A stretch of 64,000 bases of DNA from Skermanella aerolata KACC 11604 (GTDB lineage: Bacteria > Pseudomonadota > Alphaproteobacteria > Azospirillales > Azospirillaceae), in the NCBI RefSeq assembly GCF_000936425.1, contig NZ_AVFK01000032.1, positions 16,782 through 80,781 on the forward strand, in the 5' to 3' direction. Under the pieces are notes generated by a model. The model saw only the letters and a program-made list of their open reading frames with translations. It was not told the DNA's origin and did no database searches. Both the position numbers and the translations under genes were made by a program. Of the stretch, positions 51,049 to 60,148 are shown piece after piece. Numbering within the stretch: position 1 is the first letter of the stretch; each line of letters starts with the position of its first letter.

Positions 51049-51954
51049 TCAGTCGGCGCGTACCTTGACGCCGTTGACCTGTCCGAGGACGTCGAAAAGG
51101 TGAGGAACGTACTTGTCGCCATGCCCGAGATTGGCGGCGAGCAGATAGGTCTGGTGGACGGCCTGGGCCGCGAAGGCCGTCGTCGGCGCCGACTCCGCAA
51201 GGCGGGTGTAGGAACGCATGTCCTTGACCGCATTGCGCAGGGTGAACTTCTGCCCGGAATCGTCGCCGTCCAGGACGAAGGGGACGACCCGGTCGTAGGT
51301 TCGGCTGTGGGCGCCGCTGAGGCGGCACAGATCGGCGAAGGCGCGCAGGTCCAGACCGACCTTGGCGGCGGTGCAGAAAGCCTCCGCGAGCAGCACGGTC
51401 GTACCCTGGGCGATGAAGTTGTGTATCAGCTTGGCCTTGTAGCCGGAGCCGAGCGGACCGACGTGGTGGATGGTTTCGGAATAGGTCTCCAGCACCGGGC
51501 GCACCCGGTCCAGAACCGCCTCGTTCCCGCCGGCCAGCACGTTGAGCCGGCCTTCGGCCGCTTCCTTGGGCGTGCGGTTGACGGGAGCGTCCATGAAGAG
51601 CCCGCCCCGCGCGCGGATCGCTTCGTCCGCCTCGGCGGCGAAATCGGGGTCTCCCGTGCTGCTGTCGATGACGATCAGTCCGTCATGCACGCCTTCCAGG
51701 ATGCCGTTCTCCCGGAAGAGCGCGTCGCGCACCTGAGGCGTGCCCGTAACGCAGACTATCACCACATCCGATCCGCGAGCCAGATCCGCGGCACTGGCGG
51801 CCTCGACGGCGCCCTCCGCCAGGAGCACCTCGACCGGCTGGCGGTTGCGGTGCGCCAGAACGGTAACCGGAAAACCCTTGCGGAGGATGTTCGTCGCCAT
51901 GGCGGCGCCCATCAGTCCGAGGCCGATGAAGCCTACCCGCGTCGTCTGGCTCAT
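51049..51954 (-). CDS. 3-hydroxyisobutyrate-dehydrogenase-family oxidoreductase
   Basis: 301 residues. The NAD-binding start is VGFIGLGLMGAAMATNILRKG. The substrate signature VNRTPKEAAEGRLNVLAGG follows, and the catalytic lysine lies in SGYKAKLIHNFIAQG. Such enzymes oxidise beta-hydroxyacids such as tartronate semialdehyde partners, 3-hydroxyisobutyrate or L-threonate. It overlaps the FMN oxidase gene by four bases. Confidence 0.88.
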   Translation of the reverse strand: MSQTTRVGFIGLGLMGAAMATNILRKGFPVTVLAHRNRQPVEVLLAEGAVEAASAADLARGSDVVIVCVTGTPQVRDALFRENGILEGVHDGLIVIDSSTGDPDFAAEADEAIRARGGLFMDAPVNRTPKEAAEGRLNVLAGGNEAVLDRVRPVLETYSETIHHVGPLGSGYKAKLIHNFIAQGTTVLLAEAFCTAAKVGLDLRAFADLCRLSGAHSRTYDRVVPFVLDGDDSGQKFTLRNAVKDMRSYTRLAESAPTTAFAAQAVHQTYLLAANLGHGDKYVPHLFDVLGQVNGVKVRAD

Positions 51955-53240
51955 GAGAGCACTTCCTTTTCAAGAGGCGTTTCCGCCGGGAACCGCCGCA
52001 CCGGCGCCAGTGTCACGCGTTTCTTCTCCTCGAAGCGAGGGGCGGAATTGCCGGAAACCTCGGGATGTCCGGGCCAGCGGATATAGCCGGCGTCGAGCTG
52101 GGACAGGTCGGAGCACCCGAGGAGGCCGACGACCCGGTCGACCTCGGTCTTCAGCAGGTTGATCGCATGGGCGACCCCGGCTTCCCCGCCGGCCGCCAGA
52201 CCATAGGTGGTCGCACGTCCGAGCAGCACCGCGTCGGCTCCCAGCGCACGGGCCTTCACGATATCGGAACCGCGCCGGAAGCCGCCGTCCAGCATCACGG
52301 TCAACCGGCCGCCGACCGCGGCAGCCACTTCGGGAAGGATCTCCATGGAGGAGACGGCCCCGTCCAGCTGCCGGCCGCCGTGGTTGGACAGCACGATGCC
52401 GTCGGCGCCCGTATTCACGGCTGTTACGGCATCCTCGGCGCACATGACGCCCTTCACGATCAGCTTGCCCGGCCAGATATCGCGAAGCCACCGGATATCC
52501 GACCAGTTGAGCGAGGGATCGAGTTCCTTGGATATCGCCGACGCCGCACCCTGGACGCTGTCCTGGCCGGGCGGCAGCATGTCGCCGAGATTGGCGAAAC
52601 GCGGCACGCCATGCGGCACGAGCACGTCGAAGATCCAGCGGGGATGAAGCATCACGTCGATCGTATTGCGCAGGTCCAGCTTCAGCGGCCGGGCATAGTT
52701 GCGCCGGTCCCATTCGCGGTTGCCGAAGATCGCGCTGTCCGTCGTCACCACCAGCGCCTCGACGCCGACGGCCTTCATCCTGTCCACCAGACGTGCCGCG
52801 TAGTCGCGCGTTCGGTACAGGTAGAGTTGCATCCAGACGCGCCCTCCCGCCCTTCGGACCACGTCCTCCAGCCGCATCGTGGAGGCGTTGCTGAGGATAT
52901 ACGGGATACCGGCGAACGCCGCGGCACGGGCGAGCGCCAGATCGCCTTCCCGGGTCAGCAGGCCGCTGAAGCCGGTAGGGCCGATCATGAAGGGAGCGGC
53001 GGACGGCTTGCCGAACAGATCGATCGCCTGACTGCGCGCGGAAACGTCGACCAGTGTGCGCGGTACGAAACCGATTTCCTCGAACACCGAACGGTTGCGC
53101 TTCAGCGTGACCTCGTCGTCCGATCCGCCTTCCACATACTCGAAGCAGAAGTTGGGGACACGGCGGCGGGCCACTTCCCGCAGTTCGTCGATGCTATGGG
53201 CCCGCCTGTAGTCCGTGCCCTTGTAAAGCCGCCGTTTCAT
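51951..53240 (-). CDS. FMN-dependent alpha-hydroxyacid dehydrogenase/oxidase
   Basis: 429 residues. Family motifs: PNFCFEYVEGGSDDEVTLKRN, MIGPTGFSGLLTREGD, the active-site SNHGGRQLDGAVSS (His and Arg) and the FMN-phosphate loop DGGFRRGSDIVKARALGADAVLLGRA. Length and WMQLYLYRTRDYAARLVDRM place it with mandelate dehydrogenase and L-lactate dehydrogenase (LldD/MdlB). It oxidises an L-2-hydroxyacid to a 2-ketoacid, feeding the respiratory chain if membrane-bound. Confidence 0.9.
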   Translation of the reverse strand: MKRRLYKGTDYRRAHSIDELREVARRRVPNFCFEYVEGGSDDEVTLKRNRSVFEEIGFVPRTLVDVSARSQAIDLFGKPSAAPFMIGPTGFSGLLTREGDLALARAAAFAGIPYILSNASTMRLEDVVRRAGGRVWMQLYLYRTRDYAARLVDRMKAVGVEALVVTTDSAIFGNREWDRRNYARPLKLDLRNTIDVMLHPRWIFDVLVPHGVPRFANLGDMLPPGQDSVQGAASAISKELDPSLNWSDIRWLRDIWPGKLIVKGVMCAEDAVTAVNTGADGIVLSNHGGRQLDGAVSSMEILPEVAAAVGGRLTVMLDGGFRRGSDIVKARALGADAVLLGRATTYGLAAGGEAGVAHAINLLKTEVDRVVGLLGCSDLSQLDAGYIRWPGHPEVSGNSAPRFEEKKRVTLAPVRRFPAETPLEKEVLS

Positions 53241-53296
53241 CTCGCTCTCTGATTACCCGCCCGGTGCCGTCGTCCCTGTCGAACGCCATGAAACCC

Positions 53297-54319
53297 TTAC
53301 TTGCCGTCGCGCACCTTCTGGATTTCGGCCTGCACTTCCGCGACGAGATCGGGGCCGATGCTCTGGGTGTACTTGTCGGTCACCGGCTTGACCTTCTGGC
53401 GCATGCGATCGATCTCCTCGACCGAAAGCTCGGTGATCTGCATGCCTTCGCCGCGAAGGGTCTGCATGGACTTCTCGTTCGCCTCGCGCGAGACCTTGCG
53501 TTCGTAAAGGCCGGCTTCGGTCGCGGCTTCCTGGACGATGCGGCGCTCGTCCTCGGTAAGCTTGTCCCAGATCTTCTTACTGAAGATGGCGACCAGCGGA
53601 TTGTAGACGTGGCCGGTGGTGGCGGCATACTTCTGTACTTCGTAGAACTTGCTGGTTTCGATCGATGCGAAGGGATTTTCCTGACCGTCGACCGTGCCAG
53701 TTTCCAGCGCGGTGTAGAGTTCCGGGAACGGCAGTGGCACCGGATTGGCGCCGAGGGCGGAGAACGTGTCGATGAAGATCGGGATCTGGATCACGCGGAC
53801 CTTGAGGCCGCTGATGTCTTCCATCCTGTTGATCGGGCGCCGGGCGTTGGTGATGTTCCGGAAGCCATGGTCCCAGTACCCCAGGCCGATCAGTCCCTTG
53901 TCCGTCAGCATGCCGAGGAGCCTGGTACCGACCGGCCCGTCCATCACCGCGTCGACTTCACGGTAGCTGGTGAACATGAACGGCAAGTCGAAGACCGAGA
54001 ATTCCTTGATCAATCCGGTCAACAGGCCGGGGCTGACCAGCGTCATCTCGACCACGCCGCCCTGTAGCGAGGAAATAACCTGGGCGTCACCACCCAGCGA
54101 GCCGCCGCCGAAGGCCTTCGCCTTCATCTTGCCGCCGCTTTTCTGTTCCAGCAGTTCGCCGAATTTCTTCGCGCCGATACCATGCGGATGATCGATGTTC
54201 TGGACGAAAGCGACTTTGAAGTTGTGTGACTTGACGTCCTGCGCCAGAGCCGTTCCGGTTGCGAACATCGATCCGGCGAGAAAGAGGCTGGCCAGAGCAG
54301 TCTTAATGGTCATGTTCAT
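53297..54319 (-). CDS. TRAP-transporter solute-binding protein DctP, copy 1
   Basis: 340 residues with a signal peptide ending at GTALAQD. DctP hallmarks: KVAFVQNIDHPHGIGAKKFGELLE, GGGSLGGDAQVISSLQGG, and LKVRVIQIPIFIDTFSALGANPVPLPFPELYTALETGTVDGQENP, with the arginine (LKVRV) that binds a carboxylate. TRAP systems import organic acids with a sodium gradient. No DctQ or DctM gene adjoins it. Confidence 0.92.
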   Translation of the reverse strand: MNMTIKTALASLFLAGSMFATGTALAQDVKSHNFKVAFVQNIDHPHGIGAKKFGELLEQKSGGKMKAKAFGGGSLGGDAQVISSLQGGVVEMTLVSPGLLTGLIKEFSVFDLPFMFTSYREVDAVMDGPVGTRLLGMLTDKGLIGLGYWDHGFRNITNARRPINRMEDISGLKVRVIQIPIFIDTFSALGANPVPLPFPELYTALETGTVDGQENPFASIETSKFYEVQKYAATTGHVYNPLVAIFSKKIWDKLTEDERRIVQEAATEAGLYERKVSREANEKSMQTLRGEGMQITELSVEEIDRMRQKVKPVTDKYTQSIGPDLVAEVQAEIQKVRDGK

Positions 54320-54842
54320 CAGGCGTTTCCTCGTAGAAGCGTTCGTTTTTGGATCAACAAGTCAGTATCGGCCATATCTGCTTGTCATTTTTTGGTATTT
54401 TTGCTCGGACGAGCGGTCGACTGGAAGTATCAACAAAAGAAAAATTAGGTGCTTTGCTTATAGTAATAAAGCACAAGTGCTTTCATAGGCACTGGAAGTA
54501 AGTGTTTCTGAGGCGCTTTGAAGATTTTATTTTCTTTTTTCGTGCAAAACGACAGCATAGCAGATGCACATCCACTTTCTGGTCGGTTGGCGGAGAGGTC
54601 TGTCATGTAATTCGTTTGGAACGTATTCACCACTCCCTGCAAGCGTGGAAGACCTTTAACACCATTGGCTTTTGTGCGCAATAGCCATTTTTCAGGAACG
54701 CGGATTTGGGCCATTCAGGCCCGTTCCAGGTCGTCCAGGGCTTCGGGAGAAGCATCGGGGGGTACGCGGCACCGCAATGGTCGGCGCCGCGCACCCCCTC
54801 GGGTCGGAAGTATCGGCGCAAACCCGCGCCGAACAACCGGCA
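54320..54842. other. AT-rich gap between the two dctP genes
   Basis: About 520 bp, with 54340-54720 clearly poorer in GC than any neighbour. It is where DctQ/DctM genes might be expected, but no membrane-protein frame exists. Short frames on both strands (for example minus 54445-54714) lack ribosome sites and family likeness. A small hairpin CGGCGC/GCGCCG lies near 54814-54831. It may be the promoter of the first dctP gene or scar sequence. Confidence 0.5.
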
Positions 54843-55874
54843 TCAATTGCCAGCGCGCACCTTGGCGATTTCGGCATTGACCTCTTGCACGAGATCCTGG
54901 TCGAGGTCCTTGGTGTACCTGTCGATTACCGGCTTGATCTTCTCCTTGATACGTTCGACCTCCGCCGGGGAAACGTCATTGACGGCGACGCCCGCCTGTT
55001 TGATCGCTTCCAGCGACTTGACGGTCTGTTCCCGCGATACCTGCCGCTGATAAACGGCAGCCTCGTAGGCGGCTTCCTGGATGGCGGACTTCTCATCCTG
55101 TGAGAAGCGGTCCCAGGTCTTCTTCCCGATCAGCACGGATTGGGGATTGAACACGTGCCTCGTCAAGGAAACGTACTTCTGAACCTCGTGGATCTTCGAA
55201 TAGTAAATCGTGTTGATCGGGTTCTCCTGCCCATCGACGACCTTCTGTTCGAGCGCCGGATACAGCTCCGGGAAGGGCAAGGGAACGGGATTGACGCCCA
55301 GTTCCTTGAAGATGTCGATGAACAGGGGAAGCTGAAGAACCCGGAGCCTGAGACCCTGAAAATCCTCCAGCTTGGCGACCGGATGGCGGCTGTTCGTCAC
55401 TTGACGGAAGCCGTTCTCGAAGTAGCTGAGGCCGATCAGGCCCTTGCTCGAAAGCAACTCGTGCAGCTTCTTCCCGGCCGGGCCATCCACAACGGCGTCG
55501 GCTTCTTTTTCACTGTTGAAAAGATAGGGAAAATCAAGGATCGCCGTGTTCTTGTCGATGCCGGCCAGGACGCCGGTATTGAGGACCGTCAGGTCCAAGG
55601 TGCCGCCCTGAAGGGCCGAGACCGTCTGGAGATCGCCTCCCAGCGTGCCGCCGGGGAACAATTTGACCGTGATCTTGCTGCCGCTCTTCTGCTTGACGAG
55701 GTCGCTGAACTTCGCGAGTCCCAGCCCGACGGGGTGGTCGGCGGTATTCTGGAACGCGAACCGCAAGGTGCGCTCCTTGAAGTCCTGGGCCTGTGCTCCT
55801 GCCGTTGCGAACAGGAGTCCGATGCCGATCCCGAACGCTCGGATGTTCTTCTTGCTCAGTATCTTCTTGTTCAT
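54843..55874 (-). CDS. TRAP-transporter solute-binding protein DctP, copy 2
   Basis: 343 residues from MNKKILSKKNIRAFG with a signal ending at GAQAQDF. It is clearly paralogous to the next downstream dctP: RFAFQNTADHPVGLGLAKFSDLV, GGTLGGDLQTVSALQGG, and LRLRVLQLPLFIDIFKELGVNPVPLPFPELYPALEQKVVDGQENP. The carboxylate-binding arginine is kept. It lies 16 bases after the TIM-barrel isomerase gene, so it belongs with that catabolic set. Confidence 0.92.
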   Translation of the reverse strand: MNKKILSKKNIRAFGIGIGLLFATAGAQAQDFKERTLRFAFQNTADHPVGLGLAKFSDLVKQKSGSKITVKLFPGGTLGGDLQTVSALQGGTLDLTVLNTGVLAGIDKNTAILDFPYLFNSEKEADAVVDGPAGKKLHELLSSKGLIGLSYFENGFRQVTNSRHPVAKLEDFQGLRLRVLQLPLFIDIFKELGVNPVPLPFPELYPALEQKVVDGQENPINTIYYSKIHEVQKYVSLTRHVFNPQSVLIGKKTWDRFSQDEKSAIQEAAYEAAVYQRQVSREQTVKSLEAIKQAGVAVNDVSPAEVERIKEKIKPVIDRYTKDLDQDLVQEVNAEIAKVRAGN

Positions 55875-55890
55875 GGTCGTTTCCTCACTT

Positions 55891-56742
55891 TCATCTTGAT
55901 TGAGCCGTCGGCGTCCCGGCATGTCGCGCCGCCAGCAGGGTCTGGGCCGCTTCGCGCAGACGGCGGAGATGGGCAAGCGGCGACGTCCCCGTGCCCGGCG
56001 GCATCGGGACCTCGACCGCGAAAGCGACGGTCTTCGGCAAGCCAGCGACGAGTTCGGCGATAGGCAATCCGCCATCTCCGGGAGCCAGACGATGGTTCCG
56101 GGCCTCGTCGATGATCCGATCGGTCGGTGGCGCCTCCGCCGGCGCGTCGCATAGCTGGACGCTGCGGATGAGCCAAGGATCAAGCACCGCCACATCCTCG
56201 GCCGAACCGCCCGAGCGGAAGAGATGAAGGGCATCCAGCAGGACGGCACCGTTGGGGCTTCCTGCACGCCTCACGACTTCCACCGCCTGCGTCAGGGAGC
56301 CCACTTGCCTCCAGCGCATGAATTCCAGGTCGACGGCAAGTCCGAACCTGCCGGCGAGTTCGCATATCTCGGCGAACCGAGCCGTCAGCCGCGCGGAATC
56401 TGGATCGTCGCCGGAGACGTTGACGCGTTGCGCCCCCAGATCGGCGGCCGTCTCGAACAAGGGTTCGCACCGTGCCACGTCGATATCGGGGGTAAGTGGA
56501 ATGAACTCGACGTCGTATACAGCGACGCCGGTATCTTTCATCCGCCGAAGCGTTTCCCTCAACGCCGCCGTTCCCCTGTCCAACGGATAGCTGATGGCGC
56601 CCGGCGCGGCCGGGTTCAGACGCAACCCCACCGCCTGGTATCCGGCCTCGCCCGCGATGGACACAAGGTCCGGGGGAGCCATGTCGAGAGCGGAGAGGTG
56701 GGATAGAGACAACGGCAGTCCAGTCGCGGGCAGTTCTGTCAT
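55891..56742 (-). CDS. Xylose-isomerase-like TIM-barrel sugar isomerase/epimerase
   Basis: 283 residues. The AP-endonuclease-2-type barrel shows SLSHLSALDMAPPDLVSIAGEAGYQAVGLRL, VYDVEFIPLTPD, RVNVSGDDPDS, VDLEFMRWRQV and a His-containing VLLDALHLFRSGG with a late GDGGLPIAEL. The metal-binding Glu, Asp and His positions are present. Enzymes of this group isomerise or epimerise sugars or hydroxypyruvate-type compounds. Runs between the SDR gene (37 bp upstream) and dctP copy 2. Confidence 0.85.
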   Translation of the reverse strand: MTELPATGLPLSLSHLSALDMAPPDLVSIAGEAGYQAVGLRLNPAAPGAISYPLDRGTAALRETLRRMKDTGVAVYDVEFIPLTPDIDVARCEPLFETAADLGAQRVNVSGDDPDSARLTARFAEICELAGRFGLAVDLEFMRWRQVGSLTQAVEVVRRAGSPNGAVLLDALHLFRSGGSAEDVAVLDPWLIRSVQLCDAPAEAPPTDRIIDEARNHRLAPGDGGLPIAELVAGLPKTVAFAVEVPMPPGTGTSPLAHLRRLREAAQTLLAARHAGTPTAQSR

Positions 56743-56778
56743 GGAAATATCCTGATGGGCGCCATCCGGGGACGCTGC

Positions 56779-57519
56779 TCAATACGTCGCGCGTCCGCCG
56801 CTCAGATCGAAGACGAAGCCAGTCGTGAAGCTGCATTCGGGTCCGGCTATCCAGGCGACCATCGCCGCGATCTCGGGGATCTGAAGGAAGCGGCCCATCG
56901 GGATCTTGGCCTTGCTCGCGGCGATATGCTCCGGCGTCATCTCGCGCAGCAGGTCCGTCTCGGCCATGGCGGGTGCGATGCAGTTCGCCAGGACGCCATC
57001 GGCGGCCAGTTCCTTGGCAAGCGATTTCGTGAACGCTATGACGCCGCCCTTGGCGGCGGAGTAGGCCGAGATGTACTGGACACCGTCCTTCCCCGCCATC
57101 GATGCGACGTTGACGATGCGCCCGTAGCCACGCTGCCGCATATGCGGGACGGCGGCCCGGCAGCAATGGAACACGCCGTTCAGGTTGATCGCGATAACGC
57201 GGTCCCAGGCATCGGGAGGATACTCCCAGGCAGCGACGACGGGGCCATTGATACCGGCATTGTTCACCAGAATCTCGATCGATCCGGCAGCCTCTACCGC
57301 CTCGGAAAACGCCTTTTCCACGGCAAGACGATCGGAAACATCGACGACCTGGGTCAACACGGGCTCGAAGCCGGCCTTCCTCCGGTCGAATTGCGAGAAG
57401 TCCACATCCCACAGGATGACCCGGCACCCCTCCTCGGCAAGCCGCTGCGCGATGCCAAGGCCGATGCCGCGCGCCGCTCCCGTCACGATAGCCGCTTGCC
57501 CTCTGATGTTCCCTGCCAT
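56779..57519 (-). CDS. Short-chain dehydrogenase/reductase
   Basis: 246 residues. Classical SDR: cofactor loop GAARGIGLG, acidic residue in LWDVDF (NAD preference), NNAG, catalytic Ser in NVASMAG and Tyr/Lys in YSAAKGG. It ends in FTTGFVFDLSGGRATY, as in 3-ketoacyl-type and sugar-alcohol dehydrogenases. It is the first gene of the minus-strand set, divergent from a GntR gene across 262 bp, and probably repressed by it. Confidence 0.93.
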   Translation of the reverse strand: MAGNIRGQAAIVTGAARGIGLGIAQRLAEEGCRVILWDVDFSQFDRRKAGFEPVLTQVVDVSDRLAVEKAFSEAVEAAGSIEILVNNAGINGPVVAAWEYPPDAWDRVIAINLNGVFHCCRAAVPHMRQRGYGRIVNVASMAGKDGVQYISAYSAAKGGVIAFTKSLAKELAADGVLANCIAPAMAETDLLREMTPEHIAASKAKIPMGRFLQIPEIAAMVAWIAGPECSFTTGFVFDLSGGRATY

Positions 57520-57781
57520 TTACGTCGTTCCCGATCAACTACCATACAGTACCTCAGTAGAAATGAGCCGGAACGACCTGTCTGTCAATCTATCTTTTGC
57601 GACTATGTTTTGCATTGGCAGCGCCTGGAATGTAACTTCTTGTAAATATTGATGCAGATCAAGTCATGATTGTATGGCAGTTGGGAACAGGTGCTGCCTT
57701 GCAACCGCTTATGCGGCTTTTGGGAACGGCGGCAATGTGCTAAACTCTGAATGCTAGGATACAGAAACGGACGGAAGCCGA

Positions 57782-58480
57782 ATGCGCCCCTTGGAGCTAC
57801 ATCGCAAGCCGTCACTGGCCGTCGTCGTAGCCGAAAAAATTCGGGATGCCATCGTCAGCGGCGAACTTGGGCTGGGCGAGGCTGTATCCGAGGACAAGCT
57901 TGCGGTTACGCTCGGCGTAAGCAGGACCCCGGTCCGCGAAGCCTTGACCTCGCTGCAACTCCAGGGCCTCATCAACATTCAGCCGCAACGCGGCAGCTTC
58001 GTCTTCCAACCGACCGAAAGCGATGTCACCGAGCTGTGCGAATTCCGGGTCATGACTGAAACGCGCGCGATGTGGCTGGCCCATACGCGCGACCGGAAGC
58101 AGACGCTCCACCAGTTGCAGGAGGCGGCGGATGCCATGGAAGCCGCCGTGGCTGCCGGTGACGACCAAGCGTCCGCCAAGGCCGATGCGTCGTTCCACGA
58201 CGCTTTCTTCGCCAACTGCGGAAACCAGTTTCTCGTACAGGCTTATGGCCTGATCTCGGGGCGCATCAGCGCCATCCGCGTTCTCCTGCTCCATCCGACG
58301 GCGATCCGCAGCCGATCCATCGAAGAGCATCGGGAAATCGTGGACGCCTTCGGCGCTTCGAATTTGATCCGGGCCGAGGCCGTGCTTGGGGCGCACATCA
58401 TGAAAATGCGCGTCGGATACGGCGAGGCCACGCGGATGGGACTGGTCAAGGGAACAGCCGCCCAGAGGCATGGCAGCTGA
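57782..58480 (+). CDS. GntR-family regulator, FadR/FCD subfamily
   Basis: 232 residues. Winged helix: VAEKIRDAIVSGELGLGEAVSEDKLAVTLGVSRTPVREALTSLQLQGLI. FCD domain with SFHDAFFANCGN and SIEEHREIVDAF, which includes metal-type Asp/His positions. Normal length for the subfamily. Divergent from the SDR-isomerase-dctP set and the likely regulator of it. Confidence 0.9.
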   Translation: MRPLELHRKPSLAVVVAEKIRDAIVSGELGLGEAVSEDKLAVTLGVSRTPVREALTSLQLQGLINIQPQRGSFVFQPTESDVTELCEFRVMTETRAMWLAHTRDRKQTLHQLQEAADAMEAAVAAGDDQASAKADASFHDAFFANCGNQFLVQAYGLISGRISAIRVLLLHPTAIRSRSIEEHREIVDAFGASNLIRAEAVLGAHIMKMRVGYGEATRMGLVKGTAAQRHGS

Positions 58481-58616
58481 CCGGTCCGGGGGAGGATTGC
58501 CTGTTCACCATTCAGGCGCTCGGGCTTGGCCAAGATCCAGAAAGGCCGGAACCGGCGCTGCACGTTTCGGAAGTGCCCTCGCCTGCCCCGACTTTCCCCA
58601 GGACGGTTCTGTCCGG

Positions 58617-59912
58617 TTATTCCGTCATGTCCGCGAGGGCGAGCAAGGTGGTAAGCGCCATGCCGAGTTGCCGAACGCTTCCGCTCTTCTCGACATCCAG
58701 AAATTCATCGAGCGAGTGCTGGCGGTCGCCGATCCCCGAGGCGATGGTAACCGTGGGAATGCCCATGCTGATCGGCACGTTCGCATCCGTGCTTGCCGAG
58801 ACCAGTTTGGGTGTCCATCCATGGGCGGCGACGGCGGCCACGGCTACCCCGACGATCGGCTGGTCCTCGCTTGTCTTGCCGGATGGCCTGTCGCCCACGA
58901 GTTCGGTCACGGCCGTGATCGATCCGCTCTTCGTCGAGCGGGTGGCATTCTCGGCCTCGGCCGCCTTGCTCACGATGTCCAGGAAGCGCTTTTCCAAAGC
59001 GCCGAGATCCTCGGGTGAAGCCGATCGCATATCAACCAGCATCCAGGCTTCGGTAGGGATCGAGTTGACGGATGTACCGCCGCCGATCACGCCGACACTG
59101 TGGGTCGTGCCCTTGGGCACCTCGATCCCGGCAAGTCCCTGCATGGCGGCACCAAGGGGATACATCGGGTTGACGGTCCCGAATGCCCGGTAGCTATGGC
59201 CTCCCGGCCCCTTGTAGCGCACCTCGTAACGCTTGCTCCCGGCAGCCGTATTCATCACTTGGTCCGGATAGAGCCCGTCAAACGTGATGAACGTCTTGAT
59301 CTGGTCCTTGTACTGTCCCTGGCGAAGCAGGTACTTGACCCCGCGAAGATCTCCCAGTCCTTCTTCGCCGACGCTGCCGACGATGAGGATGTCGTGCCGA
59401 TGTTTGATGCCGGCCGCATCCATGGCCCGCGTCATGGCGAGGATCGCCGCCAATCCGCGGCTGTTGTCGGCGATGCCGGGCGCGTTGATCTTCGTACCGT
59501 CGCGTTTCGGCGTGAGGTCGGTATCCATGTCGAACACGGTGTCGAGATGGGAAACGATCGCAACCATCTCGCCGTTGCCCGTCCCCTTGCGGACGGCCAA
59601 GACGTTACCTTCCGGGTCGATCGAGACATCCGCGAGACCCTGAGCCCGCAGCATGCCGGCGAACGCTTCCGCCTTGCGCTGCTCCTGCCTGAGGGGAGCC
59701 GGGATCTGCTGAAGCTTCAGGTTTTCCTCGACGATCCGGTCATGCCCACTGTCGAACGACGCCATCGCCTGCCGATAGCCGGCACTTGCCATGACGCGTT
59801 CGACCGCAGGATGCTTCGGCTGCTGGGCTTGCTGCGCGCTGGCTTCGGACGAGATGGCGCCCAGGGAAGTCAGAAGGGCCAAGGTGATGAAGGCTGTCGA
59901 GCCTCGGGACAT
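58617..59912 (-). CDS. Exported M20-family metallopeptidase
   Basis: 431 residues from MSRGSTAFITLALLTSLG, with GGGAGAACGCA before the ATG. The signal ends at SEASAQQ. M20 motifs: IVSHLDTVFDMD (metal His-x-Asp), APGIADNSRGLAAIL (bridging Asp), SVGEEGLGDLRG (catalytic Glu) and VSASTDANVPISMG. Similar to exported tripeptidase/carboxypeptidase T-like proteins; it would trim peptides or N-acyl amino acids in the periplasm. Confidence 0.9.
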   Translation of the reverse strand: MSRGSTAFITLALLTSLGAISSEASAQQAQQPKHPAVERVMASAGYRQAMASFDSGHDRIVEENLKLQQIPAPLRQEQRKAEAFAGMLRAQGLADVSIDPEGNVLAVRKGTGNGEMVAIVSHLDTVFDMDTDLTPKRDGTKINAPGIADNSRGLAAILAMTRAMDAAGIKHRHDILIVGSVGEEGLGDLRGVKYLLRQGQYKDQIKTFITFDGLYPDQVMNTAAGSKRYEVRYKGPGGHSYRAFGTVNPMYPLGAAMQGLAGIEVPKGTTHSVGVIGGGTSVNSIPTEAWMLVDMRSASPEDLGALEKRFLDIVSKAAEAENATRSTKSGSITAVTELVGDRPSGKTSEDQPIVGVAVAAVAAHGWTPKLVSASTDANVPISMGIPTVTIASGIGDRQHSLDEFLDVEKSGSVRQLGMALTTLLALADMTE

Positions 59913-59973
59913 TGCGTTCTCCCACGCGGTGAGGTGCCGATCCTGTGCAACACGCGCGAGCGGCGGATGTCCC

Positions 59974-60142
59974 GAACGACAGGTCCCCGGGTATCCGGAC
60001 GCCGAGGTCGCGGCAGGCCCGATAGGCGCCATGAGTCATGACGTTGTCCGCCGTGAAGATCGCGGTCGGCGGCGGATCGAGCCTCAACGCCGCCAGCGTC
60101 TGTTGGTCCGCCAGCCTAAGGTCGTTCTCGTGTCCTTCGGCG
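59974..60142 (-). pseudogene. LacI-family regulator remnant
   Basis: Translated on the minus strand this gives LAALRLDPPPTAIFTADNVM, then THGAYRACRDLGVRIPGDLS, the highly conserved effector-domain stretch of LacI/GalR repressors. The match stops after GDLSF, where VGFDD should follow, and the frame runs on into unrelated sequence. The upstream side ends in the 3' end of the LysR gene. The DNA-binding domain and most of the sensor are missing. It is a deletion scar that marks a lost regulator, and its target may have been lost too. Confidence 0.7.
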
Positions 60143-60148
60143 ACAAGA

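Noticed and set aside
54445..54714. 89-codon minus-strand frame in the AT-rich gap
   Set aside because: No ribosome site, no recognisable family, and chance frames are expected in this AT-rich stretch.
54320..54842. Possible DctQ/DctM genes between the two dctP genes
   Set aside because: All frames checked are short and none is hydrophobic, so no TRAP membrane subunit is present.
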